In this document: piece by piece, positions 1 through 11,620 of the stretch
Layout: each line of letters opens with the position of its first letter
How positions within the stretch are numbered: the first letter of the stretch is position 1
Assembly: GCF_021730395.1 (NCBI RefSeq)
Contig: NC_069366.1
Location: 60,866,001-60,930,000, forward strand
Origin: Mercenaria mercenaria
Lineage: Eukaryota > Mollusca > Bivalvia > Venerida > Veneridae
Length of the DNA: 64,000 nucleotides
Direction: 5' to 3'
Notes under the pieces: generated by a model
The model's input: the letters and a program-made list of their open reading frames with translations, nothing else
Told to the model about the DNA's origin: nothing
Databases searched by the model: none
Made by a program: the position numbers and the translations under genes

Positions 1-178
1 GCACAAATATTTCATGAAGTATCCCCCTTTTCACCTAGAATTTCAAGTTAAAGTTTTGGTGCACTTTCACTCTATCTCAATTATTACTAAATGAATTTGA
101 TTCAAACTTAAAATAGTTGTTCCACCTTACCACCCATATCATATGACACAAGGGCCATAGCTCTGGCAACAAGTTTTA
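1..178. repeat. Dispersed AT-rich repeat, first of three local copies
   Basis: This stretch recurs in direct orientation at about 1463-1600 and, more diverged, at 1600-1760. Shared landmarks are ATATTTCATGAA, AAAGTTTTGGTGCACTTT, TCTATCTCA and CATATGACACAAGG. The copies flank the first hairpin-bounded element, so either that element inserted into a tandem pair or the repeat belongs to a larger composite. No coding potential is seen. Confidence 0.6.
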
Positions 179-1462
179 AGCTCACTTGAGCACAAAGTGC
201 TCAACGTGAGCTTTTGTGATCGCCCTGTGTCCGTCATCCATTGTAAACCATTTGACTGTTAACACTCTAGAGGTCACAATTTTAGCCTAATCTTAATGAA
301 ACTTGGTCAGAATGTTACCCTCATAAAAATCTTGGACGACTTTGATATTGGGTCATCTGGGGTCAAAAACTTGGTCACCAGGTCAAATCAAAGGAAAAGC
401 TTGTTAACACTCTAGAGATCACAATTTTGGCCCAATCTTAATGAAACTTGGTCAGAATGTTACCCTTAATAAAATCTTGAATGAGTTCGATATTGGGTCA
501 TCTGGGTTCGAAAACTAGGTCACCAGGTCAAATCAAAGGAAAAGCTTGTTAACACTCTAGAGGTCACAATTTTGACCCAATCTTAATGAAACTTGGTCAG
601 AATGTTACCCTCAATAAAATCTTGGACGAGTTCGATATTGGGTCATCTGGGGTTAAAAACTAGGTCACCAGGTCAAATCAAAGGAAAAGCTTGTTAACAC
701 TCTAGAGGTCACAATTTTGGCCCAGTCTTAATGGAACTTGGTCAGAATGTTACCCTCAATAAAATCTTGGATGAATTTGATATTGGGTCATCTGGAGTCA
801 AAAACTAGGTCATCAGGTCAAATCAAAGGAAAAGCTTGTTAACACTGTAGAGGCCACAATTTGGGCCCAATCTTAATGAAACTTGGTCAGAATGTTACCC
901 TCAATAAAGTCTTGGATGAGTTTGATATTGGGTCATCCAGGATCAAAAACTAGATCACCAGGTCAAATCAAAGGAAAAGCATGTTAACACTGTAGAGGCC
1001 AGATTTATGACTGTATCTTCATGAAACTTGGTCAGAATGTTAATCTTGATGATCTCAAGGTCCAGTTTGAACCTGAGTCATGTAGGATCAAAAACAGGTC
1101 AGAATGTTAATCTTGATGATCTATAAGTCAAGTTCAAATTTTGGTCAGGTGGGGTCAAAAACTAGGTCACTAGGTCAAATCAAAGGAAAAGCTTGTTAAC
1201 ACTCTAGAAGCCACATTTATGACTGTATCTTCACGAAACTTAGTCAGAATGTTAATCTTGGTGATCTTTAGGTCAAGTTCGAATCTGGGTCATGTCTGGT
1301 CAAAAACTAGGTCACTAGGTCAAATCGAAGGAAAAGCTATTTAACACTTTAGAGGCCACATTTATGACCATATCTTAATGAAACTTGATCAGAATGTTAA
1401 TCTTGATGATCTTTAGGCCAGTAGGTCAGGTGAGCGATACAGGGCCTTCATGGCCCTCTTGT
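179..1462 (+). mobile_element. Hairpin-bounded non-autonomous element 1 with 145-bp internal array
   Basis: The 5' end is a near-perfect palindrome at 179-212 (AGCTCACTTGAGC / GTGCTCAACGTGAGCT). The 3' end is a short hairpin, AGGGCC-TTCAT-GGCCCT, at 1441-1457 followed by CTTGT. Between them are direct repeats whose AACACT landmark falls at 261, 406, 551, 696, 841 and 986, an exact 145-bp spacing, followed by diverged units. There is no protein. Subterminal palindromes, a central tandem array and a 3' hairpin recall Helitron-like or bivalve 'pearl'-type elements. That assignment is an inference, because the canonical CTRR terminus is not seen. Confidence 0.7.
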
Positions 1463-1814
1463 ATTAATTATCTCCCCTTTCCACGATAAAGTTTTGGTGC
1501 ACTTTAACTCTATCTCAGTTATTACTAAATAGCTTTGATTCAAACTTAAGGTAGTTGTTGCACATCATCACCCACATCATATGACACAAGGTGCACCACT
1601 CTTGCACCAATATTTCATGAATAATGCCCCCTTTTTGCTTAGAATTATACTTATTAAATGTTTTGGTAACTTTATCTCTTTTATTACCTTACTATTTTGA
1701 CACAAACATAAGCTATTGTCCAGTACTTTCATCGACATTGGAGTCAGATGTGCCCATTTTCACTATCCAGCAGCGAAATAGTCAAGCGTGCTGTCTCCTG
1801 TGACAGCTCTTGTT
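1463..1814. repeat. Second and third copies of the AT-rich dispersed repeat
   Basis: The sequence repeats the 1-178 landmarks twice: a closer copy at about 1473-1600 and a more diverged one from about 1600. It separates the first two hairpin-bounded elements. No gene is seen. Confidence 0.55.
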
Positions 1815-4800
1815 AGCTCACCTGAGCACAAAGTGAGGTATTGTGACCGGTCATTGTCCAGCGTCCCTTGGCGTGCATTGTGTGTCGTCCGTCAACATTT
1901 GCCTTGTGAACACTCTAGAGGCCACAGTTGTGACCCAATCTTTATGAAACTTGGTCAGAATGTTTGTCTTGATGATCTCTAGGTCAAGTTTGAATCTGGG
2001 TCAAGTGGGGTCAAAAACTAGGTCACCGGGTCAAATCAAAGGAGAAGCTTTTGAACACTCTAGAGGCCACAGTTGTAACTCAATCTTTATGAATCTTGGT
2101 CAGAATGTTTGTCTTGATGATCTCTAGGTCAAGTTCGAAACTGGTTCGTGTAGGGTCAAAAACTAGGTCAGTAGGCCAGATGAAAGGAAAAGCTTGTGAA
2201 CACTCTAGAGGCCACAGTTGTGACTCAATCTTTATGAAACTTGGTCAGAATGTTTGTGTTGATGATTTCTTGGTCTAGTTCAAAACTGGGGCATTTGGGG
2301 TCAAAAACTAGACCAGTAGACCAGATCAAAAAAAAGTTTGTGAACACTCTAGAGGCCACAGTTGTGACTCAATCTTTATGAAGCTTGGTCAGAATTTTTG
2401 TCTTGATGATCTCTAGGTCAAATTTGAAACTGGGTCATGTGGGGTCAAAAACTAGGTCAGTAGGCCAGATCAATGGAAAATCTTAACATTCTAGAGACCA
2501 CAATTTAAGTTTCAAACTCATGATAATCGGTCTGAATGTCTTGATGACCTCTAGGTCAAGTTCAAATCTGGGTCATGTAGGGTGAAAAACTAGGTCACCT
2601 GTCAAATGAAAGGAAAAGCTTGTGAACACTAGAGGCCACAGTTGTGACACAATCTTTCTGAAACTTGGTCAGAATGTTTGTCTTAATGATCTCTAGGTCA
2701 AATTTGAAACAGGGTCATGTGGGGTGAAAAACTAGGTCATCTGGTCAAATCAAAGGAAAAGCTTGATAACACTCCAGGGACCCTGTCTTCATGAATCTTG
2801 GTCAAAATGATGATCTTGATGATCTTTAGCCCAAGTTTGAATCTGGATCATCAGCGGTCTAAAACTAGGTCACCTGATAAAATCAAAGAAAAACTCGTGC
2901 ACGCAACAGGGGCTGTATTTATGTCTCAGCCCCCTGCCCCCAATGGGGAAGACATATTGTTTTTGCCCTGTCTGTCCTTCCGTCCGTCTGTCCGTCCGTC
3001 ACACTACATTTCCGATCAATAACTGGAGAATCATTTGACCTAGAACCTTTAACTTCATAGGTTGGCAGAGCTTATAGAGTATACGATCCTTATTGTTTTT
3101 TTGGTCACTCCGTCAAAGGTCAAGGTCACAGGGGCCTGAACATGGAAAACCATTTCTGATCAATAACTTGAGAACCACTTGACCCAGAATGTTGAAACTT
3201 CATAGGATGATTGGACATGCAGAGTAGATGACCCCTATTGATTTTGGTTTCACTCTACTAAAGGTCAAGGTCACAGGGCCCTGAACATGTAAAACCATTT
3301 CTGATCAATAGCTTGAGAACCACTTGACCCAGAATGTTGAAACTTCATAGGATAATTGAACATGCAGAGTGGATAACTCCTCTTGATTTTGGGGTCATTC
3401 TGTTAAAGATCAAGGTCACAGGGGCCTAAACATGGAAAACCATTTCCGGTCAGTAACTTGAGAATCACTTGTCCCAGAATGTTGAAACTTCAGAGGATGA
3501 TTGGACATGCAGAGTAGATGACCTCTATTGATTTTGGAGTCACTCTATTTAAGGTCAAGGTCACAGTGGACAGAACATGGAAATCCATTTCCGGTCAAAA
3601 ACTTTTTTGACCTAGAACCTTCAAACTTCATAACTTCATATGGTGATAGGACTTACAAAGTAGATGACCCCTAATGTTTTTGGGGTCACTCCATCAAATG
3701 TCAAGGTCACAGGCGTCTGAACATAGAAAACTCTTTCCAGTCAATAACTTGAGAACCACTTGATCCAGAATGTTGAAACTTCATAGGATGATTGAACATG
3801 CAGAGTAGATAACTCCTATTGATTTTAGGGTCACTTTATTAAAGGTCAAGGTCACAGGGCCAGAACATGGAAAACCATTTCCAGTCAGTAACTTGAGAAC
3901 CACTTGACCCAGAATGTTGAAACTTCATAGGATGATTGTATATGCAGAGTAGATGATCCCTGTTGATTTTGGGGTCACTATTTTTAAGGTTAAGGTCGCA
4001 GCAGACAGGACATGGAAATCTATTTCCGGTCAATAACTTAAAAACCATTTGACCTAGAATTTTTAAACTTCATAGGTGATAGGACTTGCCAAGAAGATGA
4101 CCCCTATTGTTTTTGGGGTCACTCCGTCAAAGGTCAGGGCACAGGGGGCTGAACATAGAAAACTCTTTCCAATCAATAACTTGAGAACCACTTGACACAG
4201 AATGTTGAAACTTAATAGGATAATTGGACATGCATAGTTGATGACCCCTACTGATTTTGGGGTCACTCGATTAAAGGTCAAGGTCACATGGGCCTAAACA
4301 TGGAAAACCGTTTCCAGTTCATAACTTGAGAACCACTTGAGCCAGAATGTTGAAACTTACTGGGATGATTGGACATGCCAAGTACATGATCCCTATTACA
4401 GCCAACCATCAGTGTCTCTTTGACTTTTGCTCCTGACCCCTATTGAGTACTTGCCTAAATGACTATGCATTGGGGAGACATGCGCTTTTCTACAAAAGCA
4501 TCTTCTAGTTTTCATTTGCTGGCATGAAACTTGGTCAGAATGTTTGTCTGCATTAAATCTCGGATGAATTTTTATCTTGGTCATGTGGGGTCAAAAACTA
4601 GGTCACCAGGTCAAATAAAAGAATAAGCTTTTTACACCCTAGGGGGGCACATGTTTTATTCTATCTTCATAAAACTTGGTCAGAATGTTTGTTATCATGA
4701 AGTCTTGGATGATTTCAAATCTGTGTCACGTGGGGCCAAAAACTAGGTCACTATATTAAATCAAAGGAAAAGCTTGTATACACTCTAGAGGCCACTTTTT

Positions 4801-5069
4801 TGCTCCAATCTTCCCGAAACATTGTCAGAATGTTTGTTTTCATTAAATTTTGGACAAGTTTGAATCTGGATCATGTGGGGGTAAAAAAATAAGTCACTAG
4901 GTCAAATCAAAGAAAATGCTTGTTTACACTCAAGAGGCCACGTTTTTTTGGTCCAATCTTAATGAAAATTGGTCAGAATATTTGTCTCCATGAAACACTA
5001 GGTAAAACATGTTTACACTGATAGTGTGTTACTCAGGTGAGCGACCTAGGGCCATCTTGGCCCTCTTGT
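1815..5069 (+). mobile_element. Hairpin-bounded element 2, interrupted by a second repeat family
   Basis: It starts AGCTCACCTGAGCACAAAGTG, though the second half of the 5' palindrome is degraded. It ends with the hairpin AGGGCCATCTTGGCCCT (5048-5064) plus CTTGT. The interior has diverged repeats of about 145 bp with the motifs AACACTCTAGAGGCCAC, ACTTGGTCAGAATGTT and AAACTAGGTCA. The array is interrupted at about 2921-4511 by another element family and resumes afterwards with the same motifs. Short reading frames here are chance frames of the repeat. Confidence 0.65.
2921..4511 (+). mobile_element. Nested repeat element of a second family with ~145-bp units
   Basis: It begins near TGTCTCAGCCCCCTGCCCC, passes a CCGTCCGTCTGTCCGTCC stretch, and ends near AAAAGCATCTTCTAGTT. 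The body consists of about nine diverged units with landmarks AACATGGAAAACCATTTC, AACTTGAGAACCACTTGAC, GTTGAAACTTCATAGG and AAGGTCAAGGTCACAGG. Spacing measured at 3139, 3283 and 3428 is 144-145 bp. Family-1 units lie on both sides, so this is an insertion into element 2. The boundaries are approximate because no clean target duplication is visible. Confidence 0.6.
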
Positions 5070-5074
5070 TATGA

Positions 5075-5650
5075 AAAAGCTCACCTGAGCATCCAGATGA
5101 ACCAGGGTAATATTGTGACTGCACTTCGTCTGTCATCAGTCAAAATGTTCCTGGCCATAAGATCTTGGAAAAGTTGATCTGGGAAAATTTGCTCAAATAA
5201 TTTGTGACACGAGGTACACGACTCCTTAGCTGCCAAACTGGCCATATCCCCTTCTGTTAACATATTTCATGTCACATTTCTACAGCAATTTTGGGTTAGA
5301 TCACCAAGAGTGTATATGGCCACAAAGACACCAAGAAATTCAGTAATTATGGAAAAGTTTGTTCAAATAACACGAGAGCCATGGTCCCGAATCTGTCAAA
5401 ATGATCATATTTCAGCTTGCTAACACAGAAGAGGCATAATTTCTTTTAACTGTTTTGATGAAACACAGATGTCGGCACGAAAACTAGACAGTAATGGCTC
5501 TTGAATAGATGGAAATGTAATCAAACTTTATAGATCTACTTTTTCTAATGACCCAAAAATGTTAAACTTTGCCTTAGGCCAAACTAATAGTGTTGTTCAA
5601 CTACAAATGTTAAAAATAAAGTCAGTAGGTAAGTAATTTAAGTACATGTA
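5075..5650 (+). repeat. Dispersed repeat family 3 (copies at 21.7-22.2 and 30.8-31.3 kb)
   Basis: It starts GCTCACCTGAGCATCCAGATGAACC. It is repeated in the same orientation at about 30775-31345 and inverted at about 21700-22210. Shared landmarks are CCTGGCC(A/G)TAAGATCTTGG, GTTGATCTGGGAAAATTTG and TTTTGGGTTAG. The right edge (AAAGTCAGTAGGTAAGTAATTTAAG) matches the sequence that opens units C and D of the gene-bearing duplication. No coding capacity is seen. Confidence 0.65.
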
Positions 5651-5754
5651 ATTTATTTGTTCTTCTTTGCACTGCGGTTTGAAGAAAAAATAGAATTTAT
5701 TTATTCAATCAGTTTAATTTACACCCCATCCACCTGATTTTCAATACATTTTTT

Positions 5755-6933
5755 AGCTCACCTGAGCTATGCTCATGGTGAGCTATTGTGATCGCGCTGT
5801 GTCCGTCATGCGTTCGTCCGTCCGTCAACAATTGTGTTTAAATGAAATCTCCGCCAAAACCACTGAATGGATTTTGAAGAAACTTGGCATGGATGTTCCT
5901 TGGATGGTCCTCTTCCAAAGTTGTTCAAACGGTTCCGCTTGGATGCACATAGGGGCCGCCAGAGCTAACATATAAAAAAAATCTTCAAACGACATCTCCT
6001 AAAACCGATGGTCCGATTTTTAAATAATTTCACACAAATGGTCCTTTTGTCACCCTCTACCAAGATCGTTCAAATTATACCGATTTGTCAAAAAACATGG
6101 CCGCCAGGTGTCGTGGTCACTTTTTCCTATGTGTATATAGTGGAAACTGCACGGTTTAAAAATAATTTTGCACAAATGGTCCTTGTGTGACCCTCTACCA
6201 AGGTTGTTCAAATTATTTTGATTCGTCAAAAAACATGACCACCAGAGGGCGTGGTCAGTTTTCCCTATATGTATATAGTGGAAACTTTAAGAATCTTTTT
6301 GTGTGAAACTGCTGGCCCGATTTTAAGATAATTTTACACAAATGGTTCTTGTGTGACCTTCTACAAATTGCCGCTAGAGGGCGAGGTCACTTTTCATCAA
6401 CAATTTCTTTAAACAATATCTCCTCCAAAACCACTGAATGGAGTGATGAAACTTTACACAAACGATCTCTGGAAGGTTGTTAAAATAGTTCCGGTTCATT
6501 GAACATACGGGTCTTTTAGATGAAAAATAGGTTTTCAGCTATCAGACTTTAAAAATCCTTTTCTCTAGAGCTTTGATATTTGGCATGTGATATAAGGGTT
6601 TGACGCTTCACCATACTTGTCCAAATTATTGCCCTAAGGTCAAAAACATGGCCGCGCCCCTGTGTCTGACATGTACTTACTATAGGCTTTTATATAAGAA
6701 ACTTTGAATATCTTCTTCTCTGAATCAATAATAGCTGGAGCCTTGATATTGAGCATGTGATATCAGATTTGTAATTTCTATCATAATTGTTCAAATTATT
6801 GCCCTAGGTTCAAAAATGTGTGTGACCTATATATAATATAGGCTAACATAGAAGAAACCTAACTCTGTACTTATACAAACACCCTTGAAGCCTTGTACAC
6901 AGGTGAGCGCTTTAGGCTCAATGACCCTCTTGT
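5755..6933 (+). mobile_element. Hairpin-bounded element 3
   Basis: The 5' palindrome AGCTCACCTGAGC-TAT-GCTCATGGTGAGCT covers 5755-5784. The 3' end is GTGAGCGCTTTAGGCTCAATGACCCTCTTGT, a weaker hairpin. The interior differs from element 1: it has two or three diverged repeats around CACAAATGGTCCTT, AAAAACATG(G/A)CC and TATATAGTGGAAACT. It appears to be another non-autonomous member sharing only the termini with elements 1 and 2. Confidence 0.65.
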
Positions 6934-7334
6934 TTCATTTTCACTACTGTCTCTGGATTATTCATTGTTTTCAGCTATTCTTAATAGAGTTGAATTTGAA
7001 ATAGGATTATTTCCGAACGTAACAAGAAGTATAGCATGCAATCTGGGAATACAAATTACCCAAACTTGCTATAATCAGTAGAACTACCTAAAATATAAAA
7101 ATTGATAAAAAATCAGTACAAATCAATGTCAAACGGCACAAACAATTGACTACTAAAATAATCATAAGCTATCGCCTCAACAAATAGGGCTAAAAAGAGG
7201 TTTAAGAGGAAGGTTTAATTCAATAAAAATGTTTGTGATGATCTGTTTCACTGGAATCTTGCACGTAGCTTTTTAGTCCCTTAATTACTCGTTATAAGTG
7301 AAAAACTGTATTCATTCTGAATTGATCATAGCTC
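6934..7334. other. AT-rich spacer, nothing recognised
   Basis: No gene, RNA or clear repeat was recognised between element 3 and the left edge of duplication unit A. Confidence 0.4.
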
Positions 7335-8036
7335 TTAGTGTTTTTTTTCCACTTAACTCGTCCTCCGTCCTCCACTGTGTTTAACACGGAATCTCCCCAA
7401 TTACACTCAGAGGGGCATCAAGGGCAAATGATAGTGTTGTCATAGTTGAAACAAAGTTTATCATTTTATTTTCTCTCTTCCATCCGTTCGTTTCGGGGAT
7501 TAAGAAACCGAGGCCATTTTTGAACATGACAAATACAAGTAGAAAACTCAAAACGTAAATAAGGAATATATTGCAGCAACACATTGGAATGACCAGTTGC
7601 AAAACTATCGCCGGGGTGTTTTAACTGGTTAATTTGGAACAATCCCTTGCCCTCTATTCCACACCATGTTCCAGGTGTATAAACAATATACATAAGAGTA
7701 ACCCCTAACAGGTGAATCCCTTATACACGGACATGATACACAAAAATGCTGCTGCAAATAATGATATAAAAATCTTCCGGTCCTTAGTTTAAACATATTT
7801 TATTGCAAACGAATCAATACATGTTTATATTACAAATAAACACATGCATTATTTTAACATAGATTAATGAAAGTACATTGAAATCAGAAGCAAAAGGGTT
7901 CGGCCATGGAGTCTGATCAATACTGCAATAACAGAATTCTGTTTAAGGCGGAACTAGGTGATGTGAGGGGTGTTTCGCATTCTTTTACATCCCAGAAACT
8001 GACTCAGTTAAACCAAGTCTGCTATTGTTTAGCTTG

Positions 8037-8122
8037 GTTGTGTTCTATGCTTCCAATGGTTGTGTTCTGTGCTTCCAATGATTGTGTCCTATGCTTCCAA
8101 TGATTGTGTTCCATGCTTCCAA
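8037..8122. repeat. 22-bp minisatellite, about four copies
   Basis: The unit is roughly GTTGTGTTCTATGCTTCCAATG. Its GCTTCC landmark recurs at 8049, 8071, 8093 and 8115, a 22-bp period. It lies in a non-coding part of unit A. Reading frames across it are repeat artefacts. Confidence 0.8.
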
Positions 8123-8255
8123 AGGATATTATTATAATTTGATTTACAAACAATTTATAAATATACTCAGTGCCGTTGCAGAAGGTAAAGCAATAGCGAA
8201 ACCCGACAGAACAGAACAGCAGACAAATATCAAAGCAGCCGAGTTCCAATGTAGG

Positions 8256-8394
8256 GATAACGCATGATTTTTCGTGTTATATTATCTGCAGAATCCCGAG
8301 GGATGGGTTTGTGCCCGAGCCCGGTAGGGCGAGGATACCAACGTTTCCCGAGGGATTCTGAAGATGTTATAACACGAAATGAACATGCGTTAAC
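8256..8394. mobile_element. Foldback (palindromic) MITE-like element
   Basis: The arm GATAACGCATG..TTCGTGTTATA..CAGAATCCCGAGGGA is matched, inverted, by TCCCGAGGGATTCTG..TATAACACGAA..CATGCGTTAAC. Arms are about 48 bp with a few mismatches and enclose a GC-rich loop. There is no coding sequence. Related sequence may continue toward 8700, but no outer boundary is clear. Confidence 0.7.
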
Positions 8395-9743
8395 GCTGTT
8401 CTAACATAAAGTGCGTAAAAAACTGACAAACGAATAAATTATCCGTCAACTTCATTAAATTTCCATGAAAACGCGCGGGAATGTCTGCGTTGTTTTTTCA
8501 CGTTGACGTCATTTCCTTTTGAATACTAGTTATCTGTTTTAGGGCCGTAATGCGTTTACGCTTTGCCTCTGAACGCGCATAATATAAAAAGGTGTTATAA
8601 CAGCACGTGAGCGCAAGAATTTCTCTGTTAACACACGTTTTCTCTCCTGTTAAAACACCCCCGAAAAGTGACAAGAACAGCAATTTTATGTTAAAATGAA
8701 CCTTAACAACTATTTTTCATGGCGTCTTACACCTCTTTTGTTAGACATAGACTAAAAGAGAAGTTGAGCGCTCAACTGTAAAAAGGACTGAAGAGCAAAC
8801 ATGCAATGTATCTCCAAATAAAACGGGTCAAAACCTCTTGTAATAAAAACGTTTTATTATTTTACCATTAACTGGAAAATTGCCATTGCACCCACCAAAT
8901 ACAATTTTTTTTTATTTTAAACTTATTATAAACACATCTGAAATACAATAGTCACATTGAATGAAATATTTTCGCAGTTGATGACAACAGCTGACCTTTT
9001 AAATTGTATCAATTTAAATATGGGGAAATGTAAATCCAAAAGTGATGCAGTGGTATTCGAATCGTTTGTTTGATTTAGCTGCATTGGAGCAAAAACGAAA
9101 AATACGTACCCAGATTGTACGAAAGCGGTTAGAACTTCAGGGGTCTTTTCCCCGCGATTTAAAAGCTTCACTTACATATTTAGCATTTTAACTCTCTTTT
9201 CTTGCTAGTAGAGGACATTATATCAATGAATTTCTGCACAGATGGTCAGGCTTTTTTTCTCTCAATATTTCAAGCAACGGATTGAAGTCCAAAGCATGTA
9301 AAAAAACTTCGAACTGGTTTGGAACACACACTCTTAATTTTACTTGATCCAAGGAGTTAAAACTGAACAAATGAGATATTACCAACACAAATGATAATTT
9401 TACGAAAACAGATATTTTTCAGTGGGCACACAAGTTCAATTTATTTTTTATCTAGGTATACATTGTATATGTGTACTGCTCAGGATTGTCTAAGTGCTAC
9501 GATATACCAAATGTACATACTTATAAAGGTTATGATCAATACAATACTATTAAAATACGATATCCTTGCAATGTTAAATGTATAATGGTATACCAATGAT
9601 ATAACACCATAGTTAACGAGATACTATTGATAGGCAAATACTCGTAGTATACAATGCAATGCTATACTAATTGTTTACTGTAAAAGTATATTAAACATTG
9701 TGATATAATCACTTCACGTGTTGATACACAGACGTGTGCGTGA

Positions 9744-9783
9744 GTGCATGCATGTGTGTGCGCGCGCGCACGCGTGTGTGTGT
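9744..9783. repeat. Alternating purine-pyrimidine tract
   Basis: The tract runs through CATGTGTGTGCGCGCGCGCA and then GTGTGTGT, about 40 bp of nearly perfect alternation. Shorter versions occupy the equivalent place 3' of gene copies C (25240-25264) and D (32990-33025). Such tracts can adopt Z-DNA. No function can be read from the sequence. Confidence 0.75.
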
Positions 9784-9823
9784 CAGATCATTGAACCCTT
9801 TCAAAATGTTCAATGCCAGGTAA

Positions 9824-9882
9824 TTTATTTATTTTGTTGGGTTTAACGTCACACCGGCACAATTATTGGTCATATGGCGACT
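9824..9882. mobile_element. SINE tail fragment with target-site duplication
   Basis: The insert contains TTTGTTGGGTTTAACGTCAC and CATATGGCGACT, which I recall as a common molluscan SINE 3' end. It is flanked by CAATGCCAGGTAA (9811-9823) and CAATGTCAGGTAA (9883-9895). Units C (near 25278) and D (near 33049) have the single uninterrupted target, confirming insertion into unit A only. Confidence 0.75.
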
Positions 9883-9968
9883 CAATGTCAGGTAAACATT
9901 TAACATAAATAATAAAGAGCTATATCAACATTAGAAGACAGTTATGACTTTCCAAATTATCTTTAGTC

Positions 9969-11508
9969 TTAATTGCAGTCCCTGGTATAAATAACAGAGT
10001 TCCGATGGTCTTTCTTGTGGGATGAAGGGTTCGTGTGGAGGGTTTCCCAACTCAAAAAACATGTTTGACTGTCTTTCCAGTACTCGACAGATCTACAAAC
10101 GATGCTTGTTTCTGTTGCGCATTTTTGTATACAATCTTTTAATGAAATTGAGGTAAATTTGTTGGTACCAGATCCGTTTAAATACGCATCCATCTCAACT
10201 TGGTACGTGTTACCATATCCATAATCGCCACAGTCTGAAATGAGAAATGCAAAGTGGCGATTACATTCAACTTAATATTTATCTGACGACTACTTTATAG
10301 ATTCGACTCAATGACATGGCTCATTTATCTGCTATGCTTTTAAAATATAGATACATGTATATCTAAAAATATTCGATAATTCCCTAACTTTGGTCTGCAC
10401 TTATCTTGAATTGAGTCCATGACCTCTACCGTTTGACCAGTGCACCAGGGTCTGCTGTTTGTAATTTAGATATCTGATGATTAACTGAATATAACTGACA
10501 GCTATGTACCTATAGCGATAACATTATAGTCAGCAATGTATCGGTTCAGCACGTGGCATCTTTAAGACCAACTGAAATGTGGAAACTTATAGAAAACTAG
10601 AAAAAAATACAAAATTTAATTTAGAGCGAAATATGACAACAAATGCTTCCGACTTAGCTTTGAGAACTCAAAACATATACCTGAAAGACATTTCCTCGTG
10701 CCGTGATGGTAGCTCAGTCCAGGCTTGCATTTACACGCCATCCATTTACATTCTGAATCCTCAACATCACTACACTTTGTGTTTGTGGTACAAAACTGTC
10801 TCATTGAACTTTCAGTTGTAGGCCATTCCTTGTCATTTGTCTTGCTGATCTGTTTTAGAAGCAAAAGACAATCAAGTAGCAGCGTTGAATCTAAATACTC
10901 TTTATCGGTTACATAAAGTATCAACGCTACAAAATGATGCTGACATGGAACTTTTTACCAGTTTTAGCTCCTGAGTAACAAGCAAATCGATACTTGTTGT
11001 CTGAATAGAACGATTCACGACCCTGAAACAGTCTGACGGACGTGAAATCATGCTTCATCAAAAATAAACGTCAGTGGTCGTGTTTGAAGGTTTACAGAGA
11101 AAAAAAGTTACAGAGATATTAAAAATGTAAAATACACATTATTTGAGGAATATGCTGAATTTTATATTAAACAATATGAAAAAAGAAGGAACTGAAAAAT
11201 TCAAATTAGGCGCATTCCACCTTAAATAGACTACTTACGTTGATCATGACGTTCTCAATGGTATGCTGCATTAGTTCCAGTTTTTCTTCAAGTTCTGATT
11301 TATGTTCGACAGTTTTCATCTTGTCCTTTTCCATTGCTTCCTTCATATGTTGAATGTCATTTTTCACCGTTTCCAAACTGATCTCGGCCCTGATAATTCT
11401 TTCCAGAGTTTGAGCCTCGTAGTGATATTTTGAGCAATGTTGCTCGTCTCCTATCGCTACTTTGCACACCATACCAAACAAGAAATAAATTTGTAAACTT
11501 AGTCCCAT
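9969..11508 (-). CDS. Secreted coiled-coil/EB-like/PAN-domain protein, copy A (intact, 3 exons)
   Basis: Exon 1 is 11508-11239 (90 codons, donor GTAAGTAG). Exon 2 is 10849-10681 (169 nt, acceptor TAAAACAG, donor GTATATG). Exon 3 is 10234-9969 (266 nt, acceptor CATTTCAG, stop TAA). Together they encode 234 residues with matching phases (0, then 1). Residues 1-20 (MGLSLQIYFLFG...) look like a signal peptide. Residues 25-90 are charged and heptad-like (coiled coil). Exon 2 has the spacing C-x5-C-x7-C-x4-C-x-C-x12-C, as in EB/EGF-like modules. Exon 3 (CGDYGYGNTYQVEMD, DCIQKC, CRSVEYWKD, CFLSWETLH) resembles a PAN/apple domain. Copies B, C, D and E share this exon structure. The ligand is unknown. 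Domain names are from recognition only and would need a profile search. Confidence 0.8.
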
Positions 11509-11597
11509 CTTTAAAATTTACTCTGTACTGTTCTGTTCGAGTCTGCAAGAGTATCCAGCGACAACGAAGCTAGTGGTTCAATGAAATATGAGGTGTA

Positions 11598-11620
11598 TGA
11601 AGTGTTTTTCTAAGTAGGTA
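11598..11620 (-). promoter_or_regulatory. Degraded TATA position upstream of copy A
   Basis: At the place where copies B, C and D have a TATA-like box on the minus strand about 100 bases before the ATG, copy A reads CTTAGAAAAACAC, so the TATA core is lost. A weaker AATATACC lies a few bases further upstream. Copy A may use that or be weakly expressed. This is a comparison only. Confidence 0.4.

Noticed and set aside
179-1462. Regularly spaced direct repeats that could suggest a CRISPR array.
   Set aside because: Whole units repeat without distinct spacers, and the context is a eukaryotic interspersed element.
179-1462. Firm Helitron assignment for the hairpin-bounded elements.
   Set aside because: The 3' hairpin and internal array fit, but the last bases are CTTGT rather than CTRR, and no Rep/helicase relative is in the window.
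1788-3022. Several short plus-strand frames with repeated peptides (CEHSRGHSCD).
   Set aside because: They are translations of the 145-bp repeat unit in a frame that happens to be open.
11357-11548. Minus-strand frame overlapping exon 1 of copy A, also seen at 26691-26882.
   Set aside because: It is a shifted reading of the same exon. The in-frame version has the signal peptide and matching splice phase.
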